A stretch of 64,000 nt of DNA from Rhizobium terricola (GTDB taxonomy: Bacteria > Pseudomonadota > Alphaproteobacteria > Rhizobiales > Rhizobiaceae), in NCBI RefSeq assembly GCF_012927355.1, contig NZ_JABBGK010000003.1:124001-188000 (forward strand). The letters run 5' to 3'. Positions 46,827 through 56,554 of this stretch are shown here, in pieces (the stretch's first letter is position 1; every line of letters starts with the position of its first letter). The notes beneath the pieces are model-generated. The model searched no databases. It saw only the letters and a list, made by a program, of their open reading frames with translations, and was not told the origin of the DNA. The translations under genes and the position numbers were made by a program.

Positions 46827-48473
46827 ATGGCGGCCGGGTTCCGTTCCCCGGGACGCAGGTGGCTGCCGGCTTTTGCCGGCGGCCTTGTCGTGCTCGCGCT
46901 GATCGGAGCCTTCGTTGGAACGGCGATCGTCTCCCTGCTGAAGATCGGCAGCGAAACCTCGCCGGTGTCCATATTCAGCGATCCCGTGGTTCGCTCCGTC
47001 TTGCGGTTCACGCTGCTGCAGGCTGTGCTGTCGACCCTCTTCTCGATCCTTGGCGCGATCCCGGTCGCCCGTGCACTGGCCCGGCAGCCCCGTTTTCCCG
47101 GGCGGGCCTGGCTTATCCGCCTGATGGCGGTGCCGATGGGGCTGCCGGTGCTCATCGGCGCGCTCGGCCTTGTCGGGATCTGGGGACGGCAGGGGCTGGT
47201 CAACGACCTGTTCGTCGCGCTGGGCGCGGACGGCCGTTTCGGCATCTACGGGCTTTCCGGCATCCTCATCGCGCATGTGTTCTTCAACATGCCGCTCGCC
47301 GCCCGCCTGATGCTGGCCGGGCTGGAAAACGTTCCGGCGGAATACTGGCGGTCCGGGGCGAGCCTCGGAATGGGCAGCCTTTCGACCTTCCGCTTCATCG
47401 AATGGCCGGTGATTGCGCGGGTCATCCCCGGCATTGCCGGCCTAATCTTCATGCTGTGTGCGACCAGCTTCACGCTGGTCCTGGTGCTCGGCGGCGGACC
47501 GGCGGCAACGACGATCGAGGTGGCGATCTACCAGGCGCTACGCTTCGATTTCGATCCGGTGCGCGCCGTCTCCCTGGCCTTCGCGCAGATTGCCGTCACG
47601 GCGGCGATCCTCGCGGCGATGGCGCTTTTCCCGGTGCCGTCCGATCCGGGCATGACGGCTGGAGCGGTGCCGCGCCGCTATGACGGCCGGAGCCTGCGTT
47701 CCCGCATCGCCGACGGGGTGGTCATTGTCGCTGCGGCGCTCTTCCTCGGGCTACCGCTCGGCCAGGTCGTGGTCGCAGGCCTCGGGGCCGATCTTCCGAA
47801 GCTCGTCAGGGAGGAGGCCGTCTGGCGGGCGGGGCTGACAAGCCTGACGATCGGGTTTTCGGCGGCCCTGCTTTCCGTTGCGGTTGCGGTCGCGATCATC
47901 CGTGCGCGGGCCGGGCTCGGTGACGGCCGGCGGATGCCGCTGTTCGGCTACACGCTCTCGGTCCTTCTCTCGGCTGCGTCCTCGCTCGTCCTACTCGTGC
48001 CGACCGCCGTGCTCGCCACCGGCTGGTTCATGATCCTGCGTGGTTTCGGAGACACCGCGACCTATGCGCCGGCGATCGTCGTCGGTATCAATGCGCTGAT
48101 GGCGCTGCCCTTTGCCATGCGCGTCCTTTCGCCCGCCTTCGAAGAGCACAGGCTGCGGAGCGCGCGCCTAATCGACAGTCTTGGTATCCGCGGCATGGCG
48201 CGGCTGCGGCTGGTGGACTGGCCGGTGCTGCGCCGACCGGTGCTGACCGCACTCTCCTTCGCCATGGCGCTGTCGCTTGGTGATCTCGGGGCGGTGGCGC
48301 TGTTCGGCTCGGAAAACCTCACGACGCTGCCCTGGCTGATCTACAGCCGGATGGGCGCCTATCGCAGCCAGGATGCTGACGGGCTCGCGCTTGTGCTGGG
48401 CATCGTGTGCCTGATGCTTGCCCTCGCAGGGACGTCCGGTGCGGGACGAAGGGAGAGTGACAATGCCGCCTGA
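46827..48473 (+). CDS. thiP: Thiamine ABC transporter permease
   Basis: A 548-residue double-permease with about twelve membrane helices and two EAA loops: VPAEYWRSGASLGMGSLSTFRFIEWPVI in the first half and SARLIDSLGIRGMARLRLVDWPVL in the second. This duplicated layout is typical of ThiP/FbpB-type permeases. The ATG at 46827 is two bases after the thiB stop. Its end overlaps thiQ by 11 bases. Confidence 0.95.
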   Translation: MAAGFRSPGRRWLPAFAGGLVVLALIGAFVGTAIVSLLKIGSETSPVSIFSDPVVRSVLRFTLLQAVLSTLFSILGAIPVARALARQPRFPGRAWLIRLMAVPMGLPVLIGALGLVGIWGRQGLVNDLFVALGADGRFGIYGLSGILIAHVFFNMPLAARLMLAGLENVPAEYWRSGASLGMGSLSTFRFIEWPVIARVIPGIAGLIFMLCATSFTLVLVLGGGPAATTIEVAIYQALRFDFDPVRAVSLAFAQIAVTAAILAAMALFPVPSDPGMTAGAVPRRYDGRSLRSRIADGVVIVAAALFLGLPLGQVVVAGLGADLPKLVREEAVWRAGLTSLTIGFSAALLSVAVAVAIIRARAGLGDGRRMPLFGYTLSVLLSAASSLVLLVPTAVLATGWFMILRGFGDTATYAPAIVVGINALMALPFAMRVLSPAFEEHRLRSARLIDSLGIRGMARLRLVDWPVLRRPVLTALSFAMALSLGDLGAVALFGSENLTTLPWLIYSRMGAYRSQDADGLALVLGIVCLMLALAGTSGAGRRESDNAA

Positions 48474-49191
48474 AACGAGAAGCGCGGTGGAGCTCGAAGA
48501 CGTTGGGCTCAAGCTGGGGAGTGCCGAGTTTTACTTCGACTGCCGCATCGCCACCGGTCAGATCACCGCGATCGTCGGACCTTCGGGATCCGGCAAGTCG
48601 ACGTTGCTCAACCTGATCGCCGGCTTCGAGCAGCCGGATACGGGGCGGGTCAGGATCGAGGGCGAGGACGTGACGGAGCGGCTGCCTGCCGCTCGGCCTG
48701 TCTCACTGGTGTTCCAGGACAACAACCTGTTTTCCCATCTCGATCTCTTCACCAATGTCGGGCTGGGGATCGACCCGGCCCTCCGGCTCACGGCCGCGGA
48801 TCGTGCGTCGGTCTCGTCGGCGCTTGTCCGTGTCGGGCTCCAAGGCCAGGAGAAGCGCATGCCGGCAACACTTTCGGGTGGCGAGCGGCAGCGCGCGGCC
48901 TTTGCCCGGGCGCTGGTAAGAAAAAAGCCGGTGGTGCTGCTCGACGAACCTTTCGCCGCGCTCGATCCGGGCCTGCGCGCCGCGATGGTCGATCTCCTGG
49001 CCGATCTTCACCGCGAAACCGGCTTTACCATCGTGCTGGTGACGCACGATCCGCAGGACGTGGTTCGCCTTGCGTCCGACGTCCTGTTCCTGGAGCATGG
49101 CCGGATTGCGCTGCATGCAACGCGCGACGTGTTCTTCTCCCGGACGGATCTGCCGGCCATCGCCGCTTTTATCGGAGAATCAGCCCTCTAG
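48463..49191 (+). CDS. thiQ: Thiamine ABC transporter ATP-binding protein
   Basis: A 242-residue ABC ATPase. Motifs are Walker A IVGPSGSGKSTLLNLIAGF, Q-loop LVFQDNNLFSHLDLFTNVGLG (ThiQ-like FQDNNLF), signature LSGGERQRAAFAR, Walker B VVLLDEPFAALDP and switch VTHDPQDVVRLA. It overlaps the thiP end by 11 bases, showing translational coupling, and completes the riboswitch-controlled thiBPQ operon. Confidence 0.96.
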   Translation: MPPETRSAVELEDVGLKLGSAEFYFDCRIATGQITAIVGPSGSGKSTLLNLIAGFEQPDTGRVRIEGEDVTERLPAARPVSLVFQDNNLFSHLDLFTNVGLGIDPALRLTAADRASVSSALVRVGLQGQEKRMPATLSGGERQRAAFARALVRKKPVVLLDEPFAALDPGLRAAMVDLLADLHRETGFTIVLVTHDPQDVVRLASDVLFLEHGRIALHATRDVFFSRTDLPAIAAFIGESAL

Positions 49192-49466
49192 CGGGATGGT
49201 GCCAGCGTTGTTCCGCCTTATTTTGGACGCTCGCGAGTGGCATTCGCTCAAGCCTCGACCGCCATACCGGCCCTTGTTTGTTTCCTTGTTCTCGACCTGC
49301 GCCTCTTTTTTCCCTATGCGAGTTTATCCATATCTAATGAATGGTGTTAAAAGGGCCGCACTGGTGAACGGCCTTGAGGGTTCATCCGTTTTCAGGTTGC
49401 GTCGGTCGGTCGGGCGCTTCAAAAGGAGTTGGGAAGGCACGGTGTCATCGGGGCAGGAAGCAGGTC

Positions 49467-50984
49467 ATGGGCGTTAAGGGCGTATCGCGTCTCAGCCGCG
49501 TTCGGCGAAGCCTTTCGGCTGGTGCCACGCCGGGCATCGCGGCGATTCTGTCTGCCTCGCTCTTGCTGTCCTCCTGTCAGTCGATCTTCGAACAAGCCTA
49601 TGAGCCGACGGTCGGTCCTTCGAGCAATCCGCAGATCGTCGATGAAGTGCAGAAGGACGACCCGCGCGCGCAGATGGGTGCGCGCGAGCATCCGCGCATC
49701 GTCGCGAGCTATGGCGGCGAGTATCATGACGAACGCACCGAAAAGCTGGTCGCCCGGATTGCCGGCGCGCTGACGGCGGTTTCGGAAAACCCGAACCAGT
49801 CCTATCGCATCACCATCCTGAATTCCCCGGCGATCAATGCCTTTGCCCTGCCGGGCGGCTATCTCTACGTGACGCGCGGCCTGCTCGCACTGGCCAACGA
49901 TGCCTCGGAAGTGGCGGCCGTGCTCAGCCACGAGATGGCCCATGTGACGGCGAACCACGGCATCGAGCGGCAGCGCCGCGAGGAAGCAGAAGTGATCGCC
50001 AGCCGCGTGGTGGCCGAGGTTCTGTCGAGCGATCTCGCCGGCAAGCAGGCGCTGGCCCGCGGCAAGCTCCGGCTCGCCGCCTTCTCGCGGCAGCAGGAGC
50101 TCCAGGCCGACGTCATCGGCGTGCGCACGCTCGGCGAGGCCGGCTACGACCCCTATGCGGCGGCCCGCTTCCTCGATTCGATGGCCGCCTACAGCCACTT
50201 CACCTCCGTCGATCCGGATGCGGACCAGAGCCTCGACTTTCTGTCGAGCCATCCGAACGCGCCGCAGCGCGTGGAGCTTGCCCGCCGGCACGCCCGGGCC
50301 TTCGGGCCGGAAGGCTCTCATGGCGAATCCGGTCGCGACTACTATCTCAAGGGTATCGATGGCCTGCTCTATGGCGACAGCCCGCAAGAGGGCTATGTGC
50401 GCGGGCAGACCTTCCTGCACGGCAGTCTCGGCATCCGATTCGACGTGCCGGACGGCTTCCAGATCGACAACAAGGTGGAGGCGGTTCTGGCAACCGGACC
50501 TGGTGACGTCGCGATCCGTTTCGACGGCGTGTCCGACAACCAGCGCCGCAGCCTCAAGAACTACATTTCCAGCGGTTGGGTGACGGGCCTGTTGCCCGAG
50601 ACGATCCAGGAGGTCACGGTCAACGGCCTGGAGGCTGCGACCGCGCGCGCCACCGCCGAGCGCTGGGACTTCGACATCACGGTGATCCGCATCGGAACGC
50701 AGATCTTCCGTTTCCTGACGGCCGTTCCGAAAGGCAGCGCGGCACTTGCCCCGACGGCGGACAAGCTGCGCGCGAGCTTCCGCCGGATCACGCCGCAGGA
50801 AGCCGCGTCTCTGAAGCCGCTCAGGGTGCGCGTCTTGACGGTCGGGGCGAACGACAATATCGGCACGCTTTCGGCCCGGATGATGGGCACGGACCGCAAG
50901 CTGGAGCTTTTCCGGCTGATCAATGCCCTGACGCCGACCTCGACGGTGGCGCCTGGCAGCAAGGTCAAGATCATCTCGGAGTGA
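49467..50984 (+). CDS. M48-family metalloprotease lipoprotein
   Basis: A 505-residue exported protease. The N-terminus carries a lipoprotein signal with lipobox LLSSC (cysteine near residue 36). The M48 domain has VAAVLSHEMAHVTANHGIERQ with the HExxH zinc site and the third ligand in QQELQADVIGVRTLGEAGYDP. A C-terminal region (about 310-505) has a beta-rich domain and a LysM-like end (LRVRVLTVGANDNIGTLSAR... GSKVKIISE). It resembles BepA-type periplasmic proteases guarding outer-membrane assembly. A terminator follows. Confidence 0.92.
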   Translation: MGVKGVSRLSRVRRSLSAGATPGIAAILSASLLLSSCQSIFEQAYEPTVGPSSNPQIVDEVQKDDPRAQMGAREHPRIVASYGGEYHDERTEKLVARIAGALTAVSENPNQSYRITILNSPAINAFALPGGYLYVTRGLLALANDASEVAAVLSHEMAHVTANHGIERQRREEAEVIASRVVAEVLSSDLAGKQALARGKLRLAAFSRQQELQADVIGVRTLGEAGYDPYAAARFLDSMAAYSHFTSVDPDADQSLDFLSSHPNAPQRVELARRHARAFGPEGSHGESGRDYYLKGIDGLLYGDSPQEGYVRGQTFLHGSLGIRFDVPDGFQIDNKVEAVLATGPGDVAIRFDGVSDNQRRSLKNYISSGWVTGLLPETIQEVTVNGLEAATARATAERWDFDITVIRIGTQIFRFLTAVPKGSAALAPTADKLRASFRRITPQEAASLKPLRVRVLTVGANDNIGTLSARMMGTDRKLELFRLINALTPTSTVAPGSKVKIISE

Positions 50985-50989
50985 CAGAA

Positions 50990-51015
50990 AAGGCCAGTCG
51001 AAACCGGCCTTTTTT
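50990..51015 (+). terminator. Intrinsic terminator after the M48 protease gene
   Basis: Stem AAGGCC..GT-CGAA-AC..GGCCTT with one internal mismatch, followed by TTTTT. It begins six bases after the stop codon. Confidence 0.85.
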
Positions 51016-51030
51016 CGTGTCGGACTTTCC

Positions 51031-51906
51031 TCAGAAGGCCATTTCGAGCGGCTGACCGCTCTTCGGTCCGTAATGGGCCAGCGCCATCTTGAGTTTCTCG
51101 AGCGCCCGGGTCTCGATCTGGCGCACGCGCTCCTTGGAAATCCCGAGTTCCATGCCAAGTTCCTCGAGGGTCGCGCCTTCCTCGGTGAGGCGTCGCGCCG
51201 CGATGATGCGGCTTTCGCGTTCGTTGAGTTCGGTCATGGCGTTGCGCAACCACCCGCGCCAACGTTCGCCGTCGATGATGCCCCGCACCTGTTCGTCCGG
51301 CGGCAGTTCGTCGCTTTCCAGCATGTCCAGCTGTTCGGTGCCCTCGCCGTTGCGGCCCATCACGGGCGTCTGCAGGGAGGTGTCGGCGCTCGACAGGCGG
51401 GCGTCCATCGACTGCACGTCGGCGAGGCTGACGCCCAGCGCCGAGGCGATTTCCTGATGGATGGCCTGTTCGCTGAGGCGGTTGTCGCCCTGGGCGAGCT
51501 TGGCGCGCAGGCGGCGCAGGTTGAAGAACAGCGCCTTTTGAGAGGAGCTCGTCCCGCCGCGCACGATGGACCAGTTGCGCAGGATGTAGTCCTGCATCGA
51601 GGCACGGATCCACCAGCCGGCATAAGTGGAGAAACGAACTTCGCGTGCGGGCTCAAAGCGGGCCGCCGCCTCCAGCAGGCCGATGTAACCCTCCTGGATC
51701 AGGTCGTTGAGCGGCAGGCCGAAGCCGCGGAACTTGGCGGCCATGGCGATGACGAGGCGCATATGGGCATGGGCAATGCGGTTGCGGGCGTCCTGATCGT
51801 TATCGTCCTTCCAGCGGATGGCGAGGTCTAGTTCCTCCTCGCGCTCCAGATAGGGCTGGGCCATAGCGAATTTGATGATGTGTCTGTCGGCGGACATGGC
51901 GTTCAT
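51031..51906 (-). CDS. rpoH2: RNA polymerase sigma-32 factor RpoH2
   Basis: A 291-residue sigma-32-type factor. Region 2 has MRLVIAMAAKFRGFGLPLNDLIQEGYIGLLEAAARFEP and FSTYAGWWIRASMQDYILRNWSIV; the RpoH box is SSSQKALFFNLRRLRAKL; region 4 ends ELGMELGISKERVRQIETRALEKLK. The divergent QPYLEREEELDLAIRW start fits RpoH2 rather than RpoH1 of rhizobia. I prefer the ATG at 51906, preceded by GGAG at good spacing, over an ATG four codons upstream. An EcfG-type promoter lies 63 bases upstream. Confidence 0.92.
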   Translation of the reverse strand: MNAMSADRHIIKFAMAQPYLEREEELDLAIRWKDDNDQDARNRIAHAHMRLVIAMAAKFRGFGLPLNDLIQEGYIGLLEAAARFEPAREVRFSTYAGWWIRASMQDYILRNWSIVRGGTSSSQKALFFNLRRLRAKLAQGDNRLSEQAIHQEIASALGVSLADVQSMDARLSSADTSLQTPVMGRNGEGTEQLDMLESDELPPDEQVRGIIDGERWRGWLRNAMTELNERESRIIAARRLTEEGATLEELGMELGISKERVRQIETRALEKLKMALAHYGPKSGQPLEMAF

Positions 51907-51968
51907 CGGCGTCTCCATGGGCAAAAGGATTGGGCGAAAAGGTCGTAAAGTCCGGTCACTCCTGCATG

Positions 51969-51994
51969 AACGGGCCGGGGGCCGATCGTGTTCC
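51969..51994 (-). promoter_or_regulatory. EcfG (RpoE2)-type promoter of rpoH2
   Basis: Minus strand GGAAC (51994-51990), 17-base spacer, CGTT (51972-51969). This is the alphaproteobacterial general-stress sigma consensus GGAAC-N16/17-CGTT. A start near 51960 would give a leader of 40-55 bases to rpoH2. Confidence 0.75.
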
Positions 51995-52163
51995 ATCGCG
52001 CGTAGGACAAATCTTGCAAAAGACAAGATGCGGCCCGGCGACGCCACCGTTCAATTGACAATACGCAAGATGTGGGGATTCGGTTCGCCGCTGTCAGTGC
52101 GAAATGATCAAACTGCGCCTGTCTCACGCAGATGTGATGGCCGAGGCCTGCCTCGGCGAGACG

Positions 52164-52910
52164 TCAGTCTGCGGGAAAGAGGCGGAACCGCGGGACCGGC
52201 CAGCCCTTGGGATCCGGCATGAAGACGAGCCGGTAGCGGGCGAAGACATTGGCGAGCAACAGGGCACACCATGCGCCATAGGACAGGCCGGCTATCACGT
52301 CGCTCGGATAATGGGCGCCGACCATGACGCGGCTGAAGCCCATCCAGAGGCCCAGGAGAACGAATGCGAGGCGATAGCGCGGCAGGATGAGGATGAGCAC
52401 CATGAAGATGGTGCCGACGGTCGTCGCGTGGCCGGACGGGAAGCTTTCGAACTTCGAGCCGCTGAAGGCAGAGAATCCGAACGCGCCCCAGTCGTCGAAC
52501 TGGCCGGGCCGGGCCCTGCCGATGATCCGCTTCAGGATGTTGGCGGTAAGGCCGGAAAACGCCACCGCCAGGAAGAAATAAGCGCCGATCTGTGCGGCAT
52601 AGAGGGCGCGGAAACGCTCCTTCAGGCCGCGGGCGAGGCGCGAGGAGGCAAGACCCGAGACGAACAGCATGGCGGATGCGATGAGGATCCAGCCGGAACT
52701 GCCGAAATCGGTGATGATCTCGCCGAGCGAGCGAGTGAAGAAATCCCTGTGGCGGATAGCGCCGACCGGATTGTCGAAAATCAGGAAGGAAAGGACCACC
52801 AGATTGGCGGCGACGACGGCGAAGATCTGCCAGTAATGCGGGGCCGGCGGGTGCCGGTTGAGATCACGGCGTCTTTCCAGCCAGGTCCTGATCTTGTCGA
52901 TGCCGTTCAC
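52164..52910 (-). CDS. PAP2-family membrane phosphatase
   Basis: A 248-residue membrane phosphatase with about six helices. The three PAP2 motifs are LKRIIGRARPGQFDD (KxxxxxxRP), ESFPSGHATTVGTIF (PSGH) and GFSRVMVGAHYPSDVIAG (SRxxxxxHxxxD). Members dephosphorylate lipids such as phosphatidic acid, undecaprenyl-PP or lipid A (LpxE-type); the substrate is not resolvable here. It is a single gene between rpoH2 and leuB on the same strand. Confidence 0.9.
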   Translation of the reverse strand: MNGIDKIRTWLERRRDLNRHPPAPHYWQIFAVVAANLVVLSFLIFDNPVGAIRHRDFFTRSLGEIITDFGSSGWILIASAMLFVSGLASSRLARGLKERFRALYAAQIGAYFFLAVAFSGLTANILKRIIGRARPGQFDDWGAFGFSAFSGSKFESFPSGHATTVGTIFMVLILILPRYRLAFVLLGLWMGFSRVMVGAHYPSDVIAGLSYGAWCALLLANVFARYRLVFMPDPKGWPVPRFRLFPAD

Positions 52911-52978
52911 GTCTCTGTTCCGCTCCGCTCAAGCCTGCCGGGGGGACGGGAAAATATCGGGTTTCCGCAAACGGCATG

Positions 52979-53007
52979 CAGCCGCGGCAAGATGGTTGCC
53001 GCGGCTG
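52979..53007 (-). terminator. Stem-loop after leuB
   Basis: Perfect 12-bp stem CAGCCGCGGCAA / TTGCCGCGGCTG with a GATGG loop, 17 bases beyond the leuB stop. There is no U-run, so termination may be Rho-assisted or the hairpin may protect the 3' end. Confidence 0.5.
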
Positions 53008-53023
53008 GCAATTGCAAGGCTTG

Positions 53024-54136
53024 TCAGGCAGACAGCGCCTTGAATTCGGCGAGAATGGCAGCGCCCATCTCGGTGGTTCCGACCTTGGTGCAGCCTTCGG
53101 CCATGATGTCGCCGGTGCGGATGCCCTTGTCGAGCACGTTGGCGATTGCCTTTTCGAGGTTGTCGGCTTCCTTCACCATGTTGAAGGAATAGCGCAGGCA
53201 CATAGCGAAGGAGGCGATCATGGCGATCGGGTTGGCGATGCCCTGGCCGGCGATGTCGGGGGCCGAGCCGTGGACGGGCTCGTACATGGCCTTGCGCTTG
53301 CCGGTCTTGGCATCCGGGGCGCCGAGCGAGGCCGAGGGGAGCATGCCGAGCGAGCCGGTCAGCATGGCGGCCACGTCGGACAGCATGTCGCCGAACAGGT
53401 TGTCGGTGACGATGACGTCGAACTGCTTCGGGGCGCGTACCAGCTGCATGCCGCCGGCATCGGCCAGCATGTGCTCGAGCTTCACGTCCGGATACTTGGC
53501 CTTGTGGGTCTCGGTGACGACCTGGTTCCACAGCACGCCGGACTTCATGACGTTGCGCTTTTCCATCGAGCAGACGGTGTTCTTGCGGGTGCGGGCCAGC
53601 TCGAAGGCGACGGAGGCGATGCGCTCGATCTCGTAGGTGTCATAGACCTGGGTGTCGATCGCGCGCTTCTGGCCATTGCCGAGGTCGGTGATGGTCTTCG
53701 GCTCGCCGAAATAGACGCCGCCGGTGAGTTCGCGCACGATCAGGATGTCGAGGCCTTCGACCAGTTCCGGCTTCAGCGAGGAAGCGGCGGCGAGTGCCGG
53801 ATAGCAGATCGCCGGGCGCAGGTTGGCGAAGAGTTCGAGATCCTTGCGCAGACGCAGCAGGCCGGCTTCCGGGCGCACTTCGTAAGGCACGGCATCCCAC
53901 TTCGGGCCGCCGACGGCGCCGAACAGCACGGCATCGGCGGCGAGTGCCTTTTCCATGTCGGCGTCGGTGATGGCGACGCCATGGGCGTCATAGGCGGAGC
54001 CGCCGACGAGGCCTTCATCTGTGGTGAAGCCGGCGCCCTGCTCGGCGTTCATGTAGTCGATGATCTTGCGGACTTCGGCCATGGTTTCCTGGCCGATGCC
54101 GTCGCCGGGCAGAAGGAAGAGATTGCGCTGTGTCAT
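53024..54136 (-). CDS. leuB: 3-isopropylmalate dehydrogenase
   Basis: NAD-dependent oxidative decarboxylation in leucine synthesis. The 370-residue protein begins [21 protein letters not shown] and has [34 protein letters not shown] [43 protein letters not shown] and [18 protein letters not shown]. The ATG at 54136 gives the standard start. It lies downstream of leuD, in the opposite orientation to leuC. Confidence 0.97.
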   Translation of the reverse strand: MTQRNLFLLPGDGIGQETMAEVRKIIDYMNAEQGAGFTTDEGLVGGSAYDAHGVAITDADMEKALAADAVLFGAVGGPKWDAVPYEVRPEAGLLRLRKDLELFANLRPAICYPALAAASSLKPELVEGLDILIVRELTGGVYFGEPKTITDLGNGQKRAIDTQVYDTYEIERIASVAFELARTRKNTVCSMEKRNVMKSGVLWNQVVTETHKAKYPDVKLEHMLADAGGMQLVRAPKQFDVIVTDNLFGDMLSDVAAMLTGSLGMLPSASLGAPDAKTGKRKAMYEPVHGSAPDIAGQGIANPIAMIASFAMCLRYSFNMVKEADNLEKAIANVLDKGIRTGDIMAEGCTKVGTTEMGAAILAEFKALSA

Positions 54137-54249
54137 GGGAAGCCTCCCTGGCTTGATCAAGAGTTGCCGCCTTCTATCGGGCAGGAGCCCGGATTTCAAG
54201 GACACTCAGGGGCAGAACGGTACGGAGGGAGGGGCCGTAGCGGGCGTTG

Positions 54250-54282
54250 CGGTGCGGCAGCGGGAGACCGTTTGCCGCACCG
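54250..54282 (-). terminator. Stem-loop between leuD and leuB
   Basis: Perfect 10-bp stem CGGTGCGGCA / TGCCGCACCG with a 13-base loop, 14 bases beyond the leuD stop. It has no U-run, so read-through into leuB is possible. Confidence 0.4.
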
Positions 54283-54296
54283 GAGCGTTTTTCAGA

Positions 54297-54902
54297 TCAG
54301 GCCCAGGGATGAACCTGAGCGTTGGTCTTTTCGAATGCCGTGATGCTGTCGGCCTTCTCGAGCGTCAGGCCGATGTCGTCGAGGCCGTTCAGCAGGCAGT
54401 GGCGCTTGAAGGCGTCGATGTCGAACTTGATGCGGCCGCCATCCGGCCCGGTGATTTCCTGGGATTCCAGGTCGACCGACAGGACGGCGTTGGAACCGCG
54501 GCCTGCGTCGTCCATCAGCTTGTCCAGGTCATCCTGGCTGACCACGATCGGCAGGATGCCGTTCTTGAAGCAGTTGTTGTAGAAGATGTCGGCGAACGAG
54601 GTCGAGATGACACAGCGGATGCCGAAATCGAGAAGCGCCCACGGTGCGTGTTCGCGCGAGGAGCCGCAACCGAAGTTGTCACCGGCGACCAGGATCTGAG
54701 CGTTGCGATAGGCCGCCTTGTTGAGGACGAAATCCGGATTTTCCGTGCCGTCCTCGTTGTAGCGGGCCTCGGCGAACAGACCCTTGCCGAGACCGGTGCG
54801 CTTGATGGTCTTCAGGTAGTCCTTCGGGATGATCATGTCGGTGTCGATGTTGACGACCGGAAGGGGTGCTGCGACCCCGGTGAGCTTTACGAACTTTTCC
54901 AT
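54297..54902 (-). CDS. leuD: 3-isopropylmalate dehydratase small subunit
   Basis: Swivelling subunit of isopropylmalate isomerase. The 201-residue protein has [43 protein letters not shown], and the diagnostic [27 protein letters not shown], then [14 protein letters not shown]. It partners LeuC encoded at 17834. It is followed by leuB, with a 160-base gap and a hairpin between. Confidence 0.97.
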   Translation of the reverse strand: MEKFVKLTGVAAPLPVVNIDTDMIIPKDYLKTIKRTGLGKGLFAEARYNEDGTENPDFVLNKAAYRNAQILVAGDNFGCGSSREHAPWALLDFGIRCVISTSFADIFYNNCFKNGILPIVVSQDDLDKLMDDAGRGSNAVLSVDLESQEITGPDGGRIKFDIDAFKRHCLLNGLDDIGLTLEKADSITAFEKTNAQVHPWA

Positions 54903-55046
54903 CAGACCCTGCCTTCGGAATACAATTCAGGAATTCCGCTGCCCATAAAAGAAAACCGCGCGGATTTGAAGGCCTTTCCTGGTCGAAAGGGTACGCTTCG
55001 GCATCAAAAATGCCGGTTCCCGCCTCTTATCGGCGGGGCGCGCGTC

Positions 55047-55280
55047 TCAGAGATCGATGATCGTGCCGCGACCGTCGTTCCAGACGCGCATTTCGTCGCG
55101 GCGCTTGTTCGCCTTCGCATAGACCGGAGCGGCCTTCCTCTTCGGGCTCAGCATGCGGGCGGCGAGCGAAAGCGTCAGCACGGCGCCAGCGATCAGCGTC
55201 AGTGAGACGGTGAAGGCAGCAGCCAAGGCCAGAACGGCGATGCCGGTAATGCCAAGTGCGACGGAACGGAGATTCTGCAT
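55047..55280 (-). CDS. Small two-helix membrane protein, unknown function
   Basis: A 77-residue protein: two hydrophobic segments (about residues 8-45: VALGITGIAVLALAAAFTV and LTLIAGAVLTLSLAARML), then a basic tail (SPKRKAAPVYAKANKRRDEMRVWNDGRG). The ATG at 55280 is well placed and the protein has the look of a conserved rhizobial small membrane protein. I do not recognise a function. It is divergent from the CitE-like lyase gene. Confidence 0.65.
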   Translation of the reverse strand: MQNLRSVALGITGIAVLALAAAFTVSLTLIAGAVLTLSLAARMLSPKRKAAPVYAKANKRRDEMRVWNDGRGTIIDL

Positions 55281-55391
55281 GATCGAAATCCTTTCTCGAC
55301 AGTGAAGGTGGTCCTTCTTCTCCGGGAATGCAAGGGCTTTCCGCCAAATGTCGCCTTGCGCGGCTGGCCAAAGCTTGGCAAAAGTTCGCCC

Positions 55392-56303
55392 ATGACTTCG
55401 ATCACCTCACATCACCCCGCGCGGCTGCGCCGCTCGGTGCTCAGCGTGCCGGCCATCAACCCGCGTGCGCTGGAGAAGACCCATGGTCTATCCTGCGACG
55501 CCGTCATCTTCGATCTCGAGGATTCGGTGGCGGTCGAGAAGAAGGCCGAAGCCCGCGAAAATCTCAGGCGTTTCTTTGCCGAGACGCCGCTTCGGGGCCG
55601 GGAAAGCATCATCCGGGTGAACGGGATCGATACCGAATTCTTCTCCGACGACATGGCCGCCGTGATCGCCTGCCGGCCGGATGCCGTGCTGCTGCCGAAG
55701 GTCGACGGCCCGGACGACGTGCAGCGGGTGGCCGACCTCATCGCCGAAACCGATGCGACGGAAAGTCTCAGAATCTGGGCGATGATCGAAACGCCGCGCG
55801 GCGTGCTCAACGCAGCGGCGATCGCCGGCGCGGGACGCACCGCCGGCGGCCTGCTCGACTGTTTCGTCGTCGGGCTGAACGATCTGCGCAAGGAGACGGG
55901 CGTGGCTCCGGAGACGGGGCGGATCTATCTCGTGCCCTTCCTGATGCAGGTGATCCTTGCGGCGCGCGCCTACGGGCTCGACGCGATCGACAGCGTATCG
56001 AACGAGTTCAGGCAGCTGGACGCCTATGAGGCGGAATGCGCGCAGGGCCGCGCCATGGGGTTCGACGGCAAGATGCTGATCCATCCGGCGCAGATCGACG
56101 GCGCCAACCGGCATTTCGGCTTTTCGGAAGCGGCACTCGCCGAGGCGAAGGCGATTGCCGCCGCCTTTGCCGATCCCGCGACCGACGGCCTCAACGTCAT
56201 CAATCTCGACGGCCGGATGGTCGAACGGCTGCATCTGGAGCAGGCCGAGCGACTGCTCGCCAAGGCTCGCGTCATCGCAGAAAGAGAAGGCAGAACAGCA
56301 TGA
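55392..56303 (+). CDS. HpcH/HpaI (CitE-like) CoA-ester lyase
   Basis: A 303-residue TIM-barrel lyase of the CitE/malyl-CoA lyase family. Motifs are LRRSVLSVPAINPRALEK, AVIFDLEDSVAVEKKAEAREN (metal Glu/Asp), RVNGIDTEFFSDD, IWAMIETPRGVLNAAAIA and GFDGKMLIHPAQI. Such enzymes cleave citramalyl-, malyl- or citryl-CoA. The ATG at 55392 is set by homology. Its stop overlaps the DUF1737 start (ATGA). Confidence 0.9.
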   Translation: MTSITSHHPARLRRSVLSVPAINPRALEKTHGLSCDAVIFDLEDSVAVEKKAEARENLRRFFAETPLRGRESIIRVNGIDTEFFSDDMAAVIACRPDAVLLPKVDGPDDVQRVADLIAETDATESLRIWAMIETPRGVLNAAAIAGAGRTAGGLLDCFVVGLNDLRKETGVAPETGRIYLVPFLMQVILAARAYGLDAIDSVSNEFRQLDAYEAECAQGRAMGFDGKMLIHPAQIDGANRHFGFSEAALAEAKAIAAAFADPATDGLNVINLDGRMVERLHLEQAERLLAKARVIAEREGRTA

Positions 56304-56506
56304 AGGTCTATCGTTTTCTCACCGGCCCGGACGACGCGGCCTTTTGCCATCGCGTCACCGATGCGCTCAACAAGGGCTGGGAACTGCACGGCGCGCCGAG
56401 CCTTTCCTTCAATGCCGCGACCAACCAGATGCATTGCGGGCAGGCCGTGGTGAAGACCGTGCACGGCAAGGACTACGATCCGAGCATGAAGCTCGGCGAG
56501 CAATGA
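56300..56506 (+). CDS. DUF1737-domain protein
   Basis: A 68-residue protein: MKVYRFLTGPDDAAFCHRVT, then NKGWELHGAPSLSFN and CGQAVVKTVHGKDYDPSMKLGE. This is the short WELHG-type pattern I associate with DUF1737; function is unknown. It overlaps the CitE-like gene by ATGA and is therefore translationally coupled to it, a hint that it acts with that lyase. Confidence 0.8.
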   Translation: MKVYRFLTGPDDAAFCHRVTDALNKGWELHGAPSLSFNAATNQMHCGQAVVKTVHGKDYDPSMKLGEQ

Positions 56507-56554
56507 TAGAAACGGAGCGCCTGCCGTCTGCGGCGGGCGCCCCGGGATAACGCG

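Noticed and set aside
52140-52157. Hairpin GCCGAGG-CCTG-CCTCGGC after the PAP2 gene as a terminator
   Set aside because: Only seven base pairs and no U-run; not annotated as a terminator.
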